Shown in pieces: positions 18,550-27,905 of a stretch of 35,345 bases of DNA. The position numbers were made by a program, and so were the translations under genes. The stretch covers positions 117,473 through 152,817 of the forward strand of contig SWDP01000037.1 of assembly GCA_005116885.1 (NCBI GenBank). The letters are read 5' to 3'. Position 1 is the first letter of the stretch. Each line of letters starts with the position of its first letter. A model generated the notes under the pieces. That model saw nothing but the letters and a program-made list of their open reading frames with translations. It made no database searches and was not told where the DNA came from. This DNA comes from Nitrospira sp. GTDB lineage: Bacteria > Nitrospirota > Nitrospiria > Nitrospirales > Nitrospiraceae.

Positions 18550-20322
18550 ATGGACGACTTACGCGTCTTGTTCGTCGAAGACGATCCGGTGGATACCGAA
18601 TTGGCTGTCCGGGAACTGCAGAAAAGCGGCTTCGACATGAAGTGGCAGCGGGTCGATACACAGCCGGACTTCATGAACCGCCTGACCCAAGATCCTCCGG
18701 ACATCATTATTTCAGACGATGCCATGCCTCAATTCAGTGCTGGTGAGGCACTACAGTGTTTGCGAGAAAGCGGGCTGACGATTCCTTTCATCGTCGTGTC
18801 GCACGCCATCGGGGAAGAAGAAGCCGTGCAACTGATGCGCAACGGCGCGGCCGACTATCTCCGCAAGGACCGGATGAGCCGTTTTGGCGAGGCGGTGCGC
18901 CATGCGTTGGAGGAACAGCGGTTACGTTCGCAATACGCCGAAGTGCAGGAAGAACTGTGGCTCCTCAATCGAGATTTGGAAAAGCGGGTCGTGGAGAGAA
19001 CTGCCGAGCTCGAGGCGGCCACTCGTGCGAAGGCTCACGAACTCTTCGAACGTCAACAGGTCGAACAGCGGCTTCGCCAACTGGCCGATACGCTCGAGGA
19101 TCAGGTCAAGGAACGAACACAGCAGCTCGCGACGTCGTATGCCAGACTTCGCGCCCTCGCCACAGACTTGACGATCGCTGAACAGACCGAACGACGGAGG
19201 CTTGCCACGGAGCTGCACGACTATTTGGCCCAGATGCTCGTTGTCACTCGCATGAAGGTCAGTCAATTGCTGAGACAAGATCACAATCTAGACGTACGGA
19301 CGATTTTGCAGGAGGCCGATCAGTTGCTCCACCAATCGCTCGACTACACCAGGACGCTGGTGTCGGAGCTGACACCGCAAGCGCTGTACGAGCGCGGATT
19401 GAGCGCCGCCGTTCGATGGCTGGGGGATCAGATGCGCCGGCAGCAGATATTGACCGTCGAGATTTCTCTCGATACACCGGAACTGCCCCTTCCCGAGGCG
19501 GATGCGGTGCTGCTGTTCCACTCGATACGGGAGTTATTGTTCAATGTGCTCAAGCACGGGAAGACAGATCGGGCATCTGTATTGATGAGCTACGATCAGG
19601 ATGTGTTATCCATCACCGTGTCGGATCATGGATGCGGCTTCCATGTTTCAGGCTTGAGCGAGGATCGTTCAGATCGATTCGGCCTGCTGAGTGTTCGGGA
19701 GCGGATGATAGCCCTCGGTGGCGACTTCGACCTGCAATCGGAGCCGGGCAAGGGAACCGTTGCGTCGCTCCATTTCCCTTTTAGGATGCCTAGCATACAC
19801 ATTGAAGCCCAACAGGCTGAAGAGGAGAGTCCCTCTCCCACAAGAGCCCAACTGTCTAGGGAACATACCGATCCACACGTGACGATCGCCTCAGCTGAAA
19901 AGAGGGGTATCGCGACTGCACTCCGGGTGCTGGTCGTCGACGATCACCAAATGGTTCGAGAAGGTTTGTGCTGTATGTTAAAGGAGTACGACGACTTGAC
20001 GGTGGTAGGAGAGGCTTCAACAGGAGAGCAAGCGCTCCAATTGGTCGGCACGCTTGTACCCAACGTCGTGATTATGGATATGAACATGCCAGGTTGGAAT
20101 GGGGCTGAAACTACCAGGCGGATTTTGAAAGCGCATCCCTCGACGACTGTGATCGGATTGTCCGTTCAAACCGATCCACATGTAGCCGAATCTATGCTGA
20201 ATGCAGGGGCTGCGGCCTTCGTGCAGAAAGACACCGTCGGGCAGGAGCTGTATTTGACCATTCAAACGGCTGTCCACCGTATGACATCTTCTCCGTCTAC
20301 CACATCACGTCCTTGTGTCTAA
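18550..20322 (+). CDS. REC-coiled-coil-HisKA_3-HATPase-REC hybrid kinase
   Basis: N-terminal REC RVLFVEDDPVDTELAV...IIISDDAMP; HisKA_3 ERRRLATELHDYLAQMLVVTRMK; HATPase IRELLFNVLKHGKTDRASV...DHGCGF; C-terminal REC VLVVDDHQMVREGL...VIMDMNMPGWNG. Confidence 0.93.
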   Translation: MDDLRVLFVEDDPVDTELAVRELQKSGFDMKWQRVDTQPDFMNRLTQDPPDIIISDDAMPQFSAGEALQCLRESGLTIPFIVVSHAIGEEEAVQLMRNGAADYLRKDRMSRFGEAVRHALEEQRLRSQYAEVQEELWLLNRDLEKRVVERTAELEAATRAKAHELFERQQVEQRLRQLADTLEDQVKERTQQLATSYARLRALATDLTIAEQTERRRLATELHDYLAQMLVVTRMKVSQLLRQDHNLDVRTILQEADQLLHQSLDYTRTLVSELTPQALYERGLSAAVRWLGDQMRRQQILTVEISLDTPELPLPEADAVLLFHSIRELLFNVLKHGKTDRASVLMSYDQDVLSITVSDHGCGFHVSGLSEDRSDRFGLLSVRERMIALGGDFDLQSEPGKGTVASLHFPFRMPSIHIEAQQAEEESPSPTRAQLSREHTDPHVTIASAEKRGIATALRVLVVDDHQMVREGLCCMLKEYDDLTVVGEASTGEQALQLVGTLVPNVVIMDMNMPGWNGAETTRRILKAHPSTTVIGLSVQTDPHVAESMLNAGAAAFVQKDTVGQELYLTIQTAVHRMTSSPSTTSRPCV

Positions 20323-20326
20323 CAAA

Positions 20327-20376
20327 CAGGATAAGGCTACGCGAAGACTTGGTTTCTTCATTGTAGCCTTATCCTG
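20327..20376. terminator. Perfect 14-bp inverted repeat hairpin between convergent genes
   Basis: caggataaggctac (20327-20340) and gtagccttatcctg (20363-20376), with gaaga/tcttc inside the loop. Confidence 0.65.
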
Positions 20377-20394
20377 CTCTCGACCTTGGCGTCT

Positions 20395-20559
20395 TTAAGC
20401 AGGAGGCCGCCGGCCCATCACGAAACTGACAAGGGCGGTGATGAGAAATACGACAAACAGCACATACGCGATCTGCGTCGCCGCCCCTGCGACTCCAGAG
20501 ACTCCCAGAAGCCCCGCGACCAGCCCAATGATAAGAAATGTAATGGACCAACTCAGCAT
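20395..20559 (-). CDS. DUF1328 family small membrane protein
   Basis: [54 protein letters not shown]. Confidence 0.85.
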   Translation of the reverse strand: MLSWSITFLIIGLVAGLLGVSGVAGAATQIAYVLFVVFLITALVSFVMGRRPPA

Positions 20560-20623
20560 AATGGAACCTCCTTCCGATGAAAACAGGCGGCACGTACTAC
20601 AGGCCAAGAGATCTTGCTAATGG

Positions 20624-20660
20624 GCACCGATTCCGCCGCCGGCCGGCGCGGAATCGGTGC
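20624..20660 (-). terminator. Hairpin gcaccgattccgc/gcggaatcggtgc downstream of the OMP gene
   Basis: 13-bp perfect stem at 20624-20636 and 20648-20660; palindromic loop cgccggccggc. No clear T-tract. Confidence 0.5.
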
Positions 20661-20714
20661 GGTTGTCTCAGTCCCCTCTTTGGTCCTTGCCCATCGCCCG
20701 TTCCGACTCACCAA

Positions 20715-21308
20715 CTAGAAGTGGAAGTTGAGGCCGGCCGTGACCATATGGCCGTTGTCGTTGAAGCTTTTATCTCTGATGTTTTGGTCTCTCGATTCAA
20801 TGTTCTCTAGCCAAATGTAACGATACGTGCTGTCGATCGAGATGTGGTCGCTGAAGAAGAACTGGAGCCCTCCCCCGGCATGGAGGCCGAATCGATTTTG
20901 CGTGTCGTCGAAATTGCCCGGTCCTTTGACGGTCGTGTAGTACCATCCTCCCCCGCCGAGCAGAAAGGGGGCCAAGCGAGTGTGGCCCAAGGGATAGATC
21001 AATGCAGAGACTTGCACAGGGTAGGTGTGCGTCTTGGTACCTTCTGTATCCTGTTGCCGATAGTCGGCGGACCCTTCGAAAGACAAATATCTAAACGGAT
21101 TGACTCGGACCTGTGCGCCACCGAACCACCGCGATTGTCCTTCCTGCGGATCGTAATAGGTGGCTCGACCACCGACCGAGAAAAAGCCGATATCCATTTG
21201 TTTAAACAGATCGTTATCTGCGGCTTCGGACTGCGGGATTGTCATCGGGGCCAAAGCCTCCGCAATAGCGAGTGCGAAACCGGTCACAATCGTTTTTACT
21301 TTCCACAT
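20715..21308 (-). CDS. Outer-membrane beta-barrel protein (porin/OMP_b-brl type)
   Basis: Signal-like N-terminus MWKVKTIVTGFALAIAEALAPMTIPQSEA; ...PFLLGGGGWYYTTV...FGLHAGGGLQFFFSDHISIDSTYRYIWL...HMVTAGLNFHF. Confidence 0.8.
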   Translation of the reverse strand: MWKVKTIVTGFALAIAEALAPMTIPQSEAADNDLFKQMDIGFFSVGGRATYYDPQEGQSRWFGGAQVRVNPFRYLSFEGSADYRQQDTEGTKTHTYPVQVSALIYPLGHTRLAPFLLGGGGWYYTTVKGPGNFDDTQNRFGLHAGGGLQFFFSDHISIDSTYRYIWLENIESRDQNIRDKSFNDNGHMVTAGLNFHF

Positions 21309-21692
21309 CCTGGAACCTCCCTGTAAAGCTGTTGAAATTTCATCGTTTTAGACCCTTCACTTCTTCATCCCGTCTTCTACCGTGGGCATTTAAAGGTGCG
21401 CTAGGTGAGTCAGACCCACCGCACCCGTGGTCGTACATTCTCCACCGACCTAGATGGACATTCGCCGACTCACGTCATCGAAACGCGGTGGAAATAGCGT
21501 CATATATCTCCAGCCGTTCTCGATGTCCCATGTCAGCCTGCGATCATCACATCTCTGTCGGCATCGCCAGATCGGACAGCCCGTCTCAAAAACGGTCTGC
21601 CCTTGCAACTGGTGCCGAAACCCGGTGGAAGCGCTCGACAGCTTCGCTTTCTCGCTTCTTCCGAAGGAGAAGGAAGGGGCGGACCTGTCGAG

Positions 21693-21938
21693 CTACTTGG
21701 GTCCCGAACGTCCGACCGTCTCCGGTTCTTTCGTGTTCGTTTGGGCGGTTCGGAACCATTCATCCGCCCATTTACCGACCTCGTCTTTGCGATCAGCGTA
21801 CCGTTCCTGCATCAGCCCCTTGAACTTGTCATAGTTCCCTTCCACTGTCGTAAGATCGTCGTCCGTAATCTCTCCCCACTGTTTCTTGAGCTCGCCCTTG
21901 AATTGATTCCACTTACCCTTGAAATGATCGGCGTTCAT
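21693..21938 (-). CDS. CsbD family stress protein
   Basis: MNADHFKGKWNQFKGELKKQWGEITDDDLTTVEGNYDKFKGLMQERY. Confidence 0.92.
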   Translation of the reverse strand: MNADHFKGKWNQFKGELKKQWGEITDDDLTTVEGNYDKFKGLMQERYADRKDEVGKWADEWFRTAQTNTKEPETVGRSGPK

Positions 21939-22105
21939 GTTGCTCCTCCTTTTGGTTATGAGATGAAGGGGTTCCGGCGTACGCGACGTCGAGGGAGGTC
22001 ATTTTGAGAAAAAACGCGGCGCGGCTCACTTCCAGGCCTGACTGATATTTGATTGTGGGAAATTTCATGGTCCTTCCTCGGCTCGCTTGCCCTACTGATA
22101 CTGTA

Positions 22106-22151
22106 CATATACCGCGGCCATGGAAGAGCGAGGACTGGGTTGTTCCCTAGT
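22106..22151 (-). promoter_or_regulatory. CTAGGG box ACTAGGGaacaACCCAG plus -10 TATATG (csbD-like gene)
   Basis: Box starts at 22151 on the minus strand; TATATG at 22111-22106 (offset 40). Confidence 0.6.
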
Positions 22152-22432
22152 TTTTGGGGAAGGCAACCCATCCGGTATAGGAAGCTGTTGTGAAGCCTTG
22201 AGATCGCGATGGAGATCGAGCAGCCGTCGTGCTGCTCAATCCTAGAGCGGCATGAAGTAATTAGTAGTACCAGTCAGTGCCGAGAGCTCCTCAGTATGTT
22301 TTTTATCCTCGGCCTGAATCTCTTCAAGCAATCGATGTGCGGGAGGTTTCGGACTTAGGGACCGTGCAACTGTTTACCGAAGAATACGCCTCACGCTCAG
22401 GGAAGAGGTGGTGACCAGCAAGATGTGGCTCA

Positions 22433-22576
22433 TTAGGAAGTTTTCTCCTTGCAGCCTGCGTGATTGCAGGGACAGCGTCCCGACAGACTCGTATTCCTGC
22501 ATGGATCAGAGCAGAATTCTTTCCCTTTTTCCGCAGCGCAGCCGCAAGATGGATGCGCACATTTTTTCTCTGCCAT
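22433..22576 (-). CDS. Bacterial metallothionein-like protein
   Basis: MAEKKCAHPSCGCAAEKGKEFCSDPCRNTSLSGRCPCNHAGCKEKTS; start at 22576 with a RBS-like aggagg upstream. Confidence 0.85.
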   Translation of the reverse strand: MAEKKCAHPSCGCAAEKGKEFCSDPCRNTSLSGRCPCNHAGCKEKTS

Positions 22577-22664
22577 GATGTTCCTCCTGGATGATGGGTG
22601 AAGTAGTGATGAGACTATCTTTTGAGCCAGAACGCGATAACGGGTATTCCCATCGAAGAGAGGC

Positions 22665-22979
22665 TTACCAGACCTCGTCAAAACTTCTGCCTGAACGTCC
22701 TTGTTCCTTAATTCGCTGCTCCGCGTTGAACCAATCCTCCAGATCATGCCCATCCTTCCGCCCACGTTGCTCATACAGTGCATAGGCCAATTCTGCGACT
22801 GGTGTGTGATCCTCGCCAGATAGCGCGTGAGATGGAGCCGTAGATGCATGCGCGTCCGTGTCTTGTTGTTTCTCTTCTCTCTTTTGCAAGGAGGTTGAGT
22901 GACTCTGGGAGGGAGTTGAGGGGTTATATTTGGTGTCGGATTGTGTGTTTCTCCTGGTATGTTCCTGTTGTCTTTCCAT
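22665..22979 (-). CDS. DUF2934 domain protein
   Basis: C-terminal ELAYALYEQRGRKDGHDLEDWFNAEQRIKEQ; start MERQQEHTRRN at 22979. Confidence 0.75.
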   Translation of the reverse strand: MERQQEHTRRNTQSDTKYNPSTPSQSHSTSLQKREEKQQDTDAHASTAPSHALSGEDHTPVAELAYALYEQRGRKDGHDLEDWFNAEQRIKEQGRSGRSFDEVW

Positions 22980-23200
22980 CACATGTTCCTCCTCATGATG
23001 TGGTGATAGGCGCACTCCATTCTCCTCGTCAACGACGCGCAGCAGAAGGCGTCGCACGTTCGATCTGCAGCCCAGGGGATCAGGAACGATCGGCTCGTGC
23101 CCTGCGTCTCATAGAACCCGTGCACAAAGTGCCCCTGTCTCAGGCTCGATGAGGGTGCGTTCAGATCATCCTTCCTCGCCCGCATCTCCTTGAATTGTCC

Positions 23201-23284
23201 TTATCGAAGTACACCGAAAAACCAGAGGATGACAAGCAATGTGACCGGAACTCCTAACAGCCAGAGGATGAAAGCTTTTCCCAT
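23201..23284 (-). CDS. 27-aa membrane micropeptide
   Basis: MGKAFILWLLGVPVTLLVILWFFGVLR*, one TM helix, preceded by aaggaaagg; below the 60-aa cut of the ORF track. Confidence 0.55.
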   Translation of the reverse strand: MGKAFILWLLGVPVTLLVILWFFGVLR

Positions 23285-23526
23285 GGTATGAGCCTTTCCT
23301 TCTTATGCGGTTCGCTACCTTGATCACCTGCATTCGCTGCGACCCCAGGTCTTTCAGGAAGCTCGTAGCATGCTTTTGGTCGAACGCCGGTTCGCTCTCG
23401 AATTTCCGCAAGCTCCCCCTCGTGCCGATTTGCTTCTGCTTTTGAAATCGGAAATTGACGTCCTCATCGTTCCCCCTCGACACCGCCGCGCCTCACCTGA
23501 GAGCCCCGGCTTGGTTCATTCATGCT

Positions 23527-25710
23527 TCAGGCCGGCTGAGACTTCAATTCTCGCGCCCAATGGCGATGGTGGGCCATTGCATCGATGAACTTGGAGGCCA
23601 CGCCGCGGGTATCATTCTCCTTACCGATGATGAGACCCTCATCCTCTGTGTTCTGAACACCTTCATGCTCGGACCCGCCTGCGAGATCTCGCCCGAGACA
23701 TGTCATGCGCACAAACCGGCCCCCCGCGCCGGTGGCGGCGATGGTCTTGCAATGTTTGTAGGCCTCCTTCACAAATTCTATGGCGTCGTCTTCTTGTTGG
23801 AGAGCTTGGATGCTCTTGTCCCCACCTGGGATATAGACGGCATCGAAGAGGACTGAACTGGAGGTGAGGAAACTGAAATCGATGTGAATGTCCGCTCCCT
23901 TGTCGCTGGTCAACTTCCCAAGACGAGGGGCCACGATCTTTGCCTGAGCGCCGGCCGCGATCAACGCTTTCTTCATCCCGGTGAGATCCGCGTCATTGAC
24001 TCCATCGCCGGCGAGGATCGCCACTTTGCGCGTCTTGATCCCGCCTTTCACGGAATTGGCCATCGACAACGCGGGTGAGCGGTTCGCTGAGCTTTTGTTG
24101 GGTTTGGGCTGATACTCTGCGGGGTTCCCATCCGCCGGCACGCTCTCGTTCAACAGCGTAGGGGACTTCGTGGGAACGTTCAGTCCCAGTCCTTGTGCCA
24201 CGCGTTTGGCCAGAGAGGAATCGACCTGCGCGAGCATGCCGATCATGCGCTCTCGGATAGCGGGGACTTCCAGCTTGCCGAGCTCAAATCGGAAGGCTCT
24301 CACGATATGAGCTTGCTCCGGTTCGGATTGGCTGTGCCAGAACAGCGAGGCCTGGCTGAAATGATCGAAGAAACTCCGACTTCGCTGCCGTACTTTTGCC
24401 CCGACCATCTTTTCCGCATAGCTGACAAAGCCGCCCAGGTCGGCCTTCGCCTGCATGGGGCAGCCTCCGCCAAGTGAGTTCGGCTGGTAGCTGGTTCGCC
24501 CGTCGTTGATGGCCTGCCGCATGTGTCCGTCGCGTTGGTTGTTGTGAACAGGCGCGACCGGACGGTTGATTGGAATCTCATGGAAGTTTGGACCACCCAA
24601 CCGGATCAGTTGCGTATCCGTGTACGAGAAGAGGCGTCCCTGTAGGAGCGGATCGTTGGAGAAATCAATCCCGGACACGAGATGGCCCGGGTGAAACGCG
24701 ACTTGCTCCGTTTCCGAGAAAAAGTTGTCCGGATTCCGGTTGAGGATCATCTTGCCGACGCGCTGCACGGGGACCAATTCTTCAGGGATGAGTTTTGTAG
24801 GATCCAGCAGATCGAAGCCGAACTTCTGTTCGTCTTTTTCCTCGACGACTTGTATCCCGAATTCCCATTCGGGATAGGCGCCATGTTCGATCGCGTCCCA
24901 CAGGTCGCGCCGGTGAAAGTCCGGATCTTTCCCCGAGATCTTCTGCGCCTCATCCCAGACGACCGAATGGAGACCGAGCAGCGGCTTCCAATGAAACTTC
25001 ACGAAGCGGGCCTGCCCCTTGTCGTTGATCAACCGGAAGGTGTGAACGCCGAAGCCTTCCATCATGCGGTAACTCCTCGGGAGCGCACGGTCCGACATCA
25101 CCCACATGATCATGTGCATGGATTCCGGCATCAAGGAGATGAAGTCCCAGAAGGTATCGTGGGCAGCAGCCGCCTGCGGCATCTCATGATGTGGCTCGGG
25201 CTTCACCGCGTGCACGAGATCAGGAAATTTGAGCGCATCTTGGATAAAGAACACAGGTACATTGTTGCCGACCAGATCGTAATTTCCTTCTTGTGTATAA
25301 AACTTCACCGCGAACCCTCGGGCGTCGCGGGCAAGATCGGATGAGCCCCGCGAGCCGACGACTGTCGAAAACCTCACAAAGACGGGCGTTTTGATCGACG
25401 GATCCTGGAGAAATACGGCCTTGGTCAGTGGAGCCAACGATTTGTACACTTGGAAATACCCATGGGCGGCTGAACCGCGCGCATGCACAACACGCTCAGG
25501 AATTCGCTCATGGTCGAAGTGAGTCATCTTCTCGCGAAGATGAAAATCTTCCAGAAGCGATGGTCCCCGCTCGCCAGCTTTCAGCGAGTTCTGATCGTCG
25601 TTGATCCGTAGACCCTGATTCGTGGTGAGGTATTGCCCTTCGCCGGTCTCACGAAATGCGCACAGGTCAGTACTTTTGGGATTCTGTGCTTCTTGTTTCT
25701 TCTTCGCCAT
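23527..25710 (-). CDS. katE: Large-subunit catalase (HPII type) with C-terminal DJ-1/PfpI-like domain
   Basis: DHERIPERVVHARGSAAHGYFQVYKSL...FVRFSTVVGSRGSSDLARDARGFAVKFYTQEGNYDLVGNN...RLFSYTDTQLIRLGGPNFHEIPINRP; C-terminal KVAILAGDGVNDADL...VFIPGG-like region (AVYIPGGDKS). Confidence 0.96.
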   Translation of the reverse strand: MAKKKQEAQNPKSTDLCAFRETGEGQYLTTNQGLRINDDQNSLKAGERGPSLLEDFHLREKMTHFDHERIPERVVHARGSAAHGYFQVYKSLAPLTKAVFLQDPSIKTPVFVRFSTVVGSRGSSDLARDARGFAVKFYTQEGNYDLVGNNVPVFFIQDALKFPDLVHAVKPEPHHEMPQAAAAHDTFWDFISLMPESMHMIMWVMSDRALPRSYRMMEGFGVHTFRLINDKGQARFVKFHWKPLLGLHSVVWDEAQKISGKDPDFHRRDLWDAIEHGAYPEWEFGIQVVEEKDEQKFGFDLLDPTKLIPEELVPVQRVGKMILNRNPDNFFSETEQVAFHPGHLVSGIDFSNDPLLQGRLFSYTDTQLIRLGGPNFHEIPINRPVAPVHNNQRDGHMRQAINDGRTSYQPNSLGGGCPMQAKADLGGFVSYAEKMVGAKVRQRSRSFFDHFSQASLFWHSQSEPEQAHIVRAFRFELGKLEVPAIRERMIGMLAQVDSSLAKRVAQGLGLNVPTKSPTLLNESVPADGNPAEYQPKPNKSSANRSPALSMANSVKGGIKTRKVAILAGDGVNDADLTGMKKALIAAGAQAKIVAPRLGKLTSDKGADIHIDFSFLTSSSVLFDAVYIPGGDKSIQALQQEDDAIEFVKEAYKHCKTIAATGAGGRFVRMTCLGRDLAGGSEHEGVQNTEDEGLIIGKENDTRGVASKFIDAMAHHRHWARELKSQPA

Positions 25711-25815
25711 ACATCCAATCCTTTCTGGGAGATCCGTGTTCCCTCCGGTCAGAGGGGTATGTCATGCACAACGCTACATCTATAGCTCGCATTGAAGTGC
25801 CGTATGGCTCTGCTC

Positions 25816-26017
25816 TTACGTCTTGCGCTCGTGGATCTCCGTCTCAAATCGGGGTAACGTATGCCGCTGCAGACTCTCATCGCCAAATCCCGCTTGATGG
25901 CCTGACCCGCGATCGCTCCCTGACCCGCTGCGATAATCATCTGACGGTTGACCAGGGTCACACAGCCGCGGCATAGAGACCTCCGCCGATGAAGATGACT
26001 TCCCGAAATCCTGTCAT
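25816..26017 (-). pseudogene. Decayed thioredoxin-reductase-like (FAD/NAD(P) oxidoreductase) remnant
   Basis: Across frames on the minus strand: MTGFREVIFIGGG / LYAA / CVTLVNRQMIIAAGQGAIAGQAIKRDL / DESLQRHTLPRFETEIHERKT*. IIAAGQGAIAGQAI resembles the TrxR C-terminal motif; at least two frame changes. Confidence 0.5.
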
Positions 26018-26035
26018 GCGAACGGGTCCGATCTT

Positions 26036-26938
26036 TCAATTCGTGGCGCCGGCCAATTTGACCTCGGGCTTCGTTTGTATGTGCGGCGATGACGCCAAAT
26101 GGGAACCACGAGACTCTGCATACACAGCGGTGAACTCGGCGCCGAACAGAAATATCTGCGACGCATAGTAGACCCAAATCAACATGACCACGAGAGACCC
26201 AGCCGCGCCGTAGGCGATGCCGACATCGCTCTTGCTCAGATAAAAGCCGATTAAGAACTTGCCGATCGTGAAGAGCAGCGACGTGATGATCGCGCCCATC
26301 CACACATCGCTCCACTGAATGGATGCGTCAGGGAGCAATTTGTAGATCATGGCAAATAGGAGTGTGACGATGGCAAATGACACGAAGAAATTGATGAGTT
26401 GCAGCAGCAACCCGGGGACCGGGATAAAATGTTCCAGGGTCGTGCCTATCGCCGATATCCCAGCGCTGATGACCAAGGAGATCAACAGCAGGAATCCGGT
26501 ACCGAGAACCGCCAGGAGTGAAATGAAGCGGTTCCTGAGAGCTTGCCACATGCCCGCCCCCGGCTTTTCCTCGACCCTCCAAATCGTGTTCAGCGCTTCC
26601 TGAAGTTGAGCAAATACACCGGTGGCCCCGAGCACCAGCAGAACAAGGGCCAGGACTGTGGCAATGATGCCGGCGGCGGGCTTCCGGGCTTCTTCGATCA
26701 TGCTTTGAATGGCTTTTGCGCTCTCCTCGCCGACGAGACCTTGAATCTGCCCGATAATCTCGCCTTGCGCCGCCTCCTGCCCGAACACTGACCCCGCAAT
26801 GGCAATGACGATAAGGAGCAAGGGCGCCAGAGAAAAGATCGCATAAAATGCCAAGGCGGCTCCCAGGCCTTGGGCATGATCTGCAGTCCATTTTGTGTAG
26901 GTGGCGCTCAACAGTTTCCACATGACGTTCAGCCCCAT
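26036..26938 (-). CDS. YihY/BrkB family membrane protein
   Basis: WTADHAQGLGAALAFYAIFSLAPLLLIVIAIAGSVFG...ATGVFAQLQEALNTIWRVEEKPG...GSLVVMLIWVYYASQIFLFGAEFTAVYA. Confidence 0.93.
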   Translation of the reverse strand: MGLNVMWKLLSATYTKWTADHAQGLGAALAFYAIFSLAPLLLIVIAIAGSVFGQEAAQGEIIGQIQGLVGEESAKAIQSMIEEARKPAAGIIATVLALVLLVLGATGVFAQLQEALNTIWRVEEKPGAGMWQALRNRFISLLAVLGTGFLLLISLVISAGISAIGTTLEHFIPVPGLLLQLINFFVSFAIVTLLFAMIYKLLPDASIQWSDVWMGAIITSLLFTIGKFLIGFYLSKSDVGIAYGAAGSLVVMLIWVYYASQIFLFGAEFTAVYAESRGSHLASSPHIQTKPEVKLAGATN

Positions 26939-27025
26939 AGGCTCCTCCAGACACCGACAACTTGGGGACGCCCAGCGCATGCTTGTCACTCGGCGTCCCC
27001 GTTGCACCTAGACCGATAAGTTGCC

Positions 27026-27505
27026 TTACTTCTTCTTGGGGGCCTTCTTTGCCGTCAACTGTTCCTTGCGCTTCACGACTTGGGAACAGAGTGCTTCCCA
27101 ATCGATCTCGCAGTCTTCAGCCTTCGAAAACATTTCTGCCTCTTCTTCCTTAATGTGATGCCGGACGTTCTCGGCCAGCACGGTAAACTTGGCATCGTAG
27201 CGTTCGTCGCTGGGCTTCATTTTCTTCAGTTCCCCGAGCAGCCCGTGCACGACATGATGCTCCTCAAGCGCCTCATTCATCAGGTCATCGTCATCGATTT
27301 CCGCGCGAATGGCCGGATAGATGAGTTCTTCCTCCAACTTGCTATGCACCTCCAGTTCCATCAACGCCGTCTCGACGATCTGCTGTTTTGCTTTGGTGTC
27401 TTCGGCCTGCTCGAATTTATCGAAGAGACCCTTCACTTTCTTATGGTCTTCCCGAAGCATGTCCGTTACCGATGACGCGCCGGCTTCCTGAGATTTGGTA
27501 AACAT
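27026..27505 (-). CDS. Hemerythrin HHE-domain protein
   Basis: LREDHKKVKGLFDKFEQ...LMELEVHSKLEEELIYPAI...ALEEHHVVHGLLGEL...VRHHIKEEEAEMF. Confidence 0.9.
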   Translation of the reverse strand: MFTKSQEAGASSVTDMLREDHKKVKGLFDKFEQAEDTKAKQQIVETALMELEVHSKLEEELIYPAIRAEIDDDDLMNEALEEHHVVHGLLGELKKMKPSDERYDAKFTVLAENVRHHIKEEEAEMFSKAEDCEIDWEALCSQVVKRKEQLTAKKAPKKK

Positions 27506-27649
27506 GAGCGATCCTCCCTTTGATGAATAAATGAAATCGGGTACTCGACGATTACGAATGGAAACGATTGCAACGCCCATCTCGCGTGACACGCGCCGCC
27601 ACATCTTTCCAATAGCGTCTTCATCGCTATTGTTTCTCTCACCGTTCTG

Positions 27650-27695
27650 ATTATGCCGTGGCCGAGGAAGGTATAAGACTGGGTTCTACCCTAGT
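27650..27695 (-). promoter_or_regulatory. CTAGGG box ACTAGGGtagaACCCAG plus -10 CATAAT (hemerythrin)
   Basis: Box starts at 27695 on the minus strand; CATAAT at 27655-27650 (offset 40). Confidence 0.6.
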
Positions 27696-27905
27696 CCGTA
27701 GTACTCATACCGGTTCGTCGAGAAAATGCGAGCCTTGTTGCGAGACCGATTGGGGGGAGCCGTGAGCAATCGAACTCGTGCGTGAAGAGTCCGAGGGCGA
27801 GCACCGGCGAAGAGCTTGTGGTGGCAGCGGCTAGGCGATTGCTGCGGTGATGAGGCCGCCGAGCCGACGGCGAATTCAGCAAGCGGCACGGTATAGAGAC
27901 GAAAT

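Noticed and set aside
24682-25344. 220-aa plus-strand ORF
   Set aside because: Antisense to catalase; catalase motifs are unambiguous on the minus strand.
25749-26315. 188-aa minus-strand ORF as a real protein
   Set aside because: Overlaps the end of yihY in another frame; only the middle segment resembles a protein family, so it is called a remnant instead.
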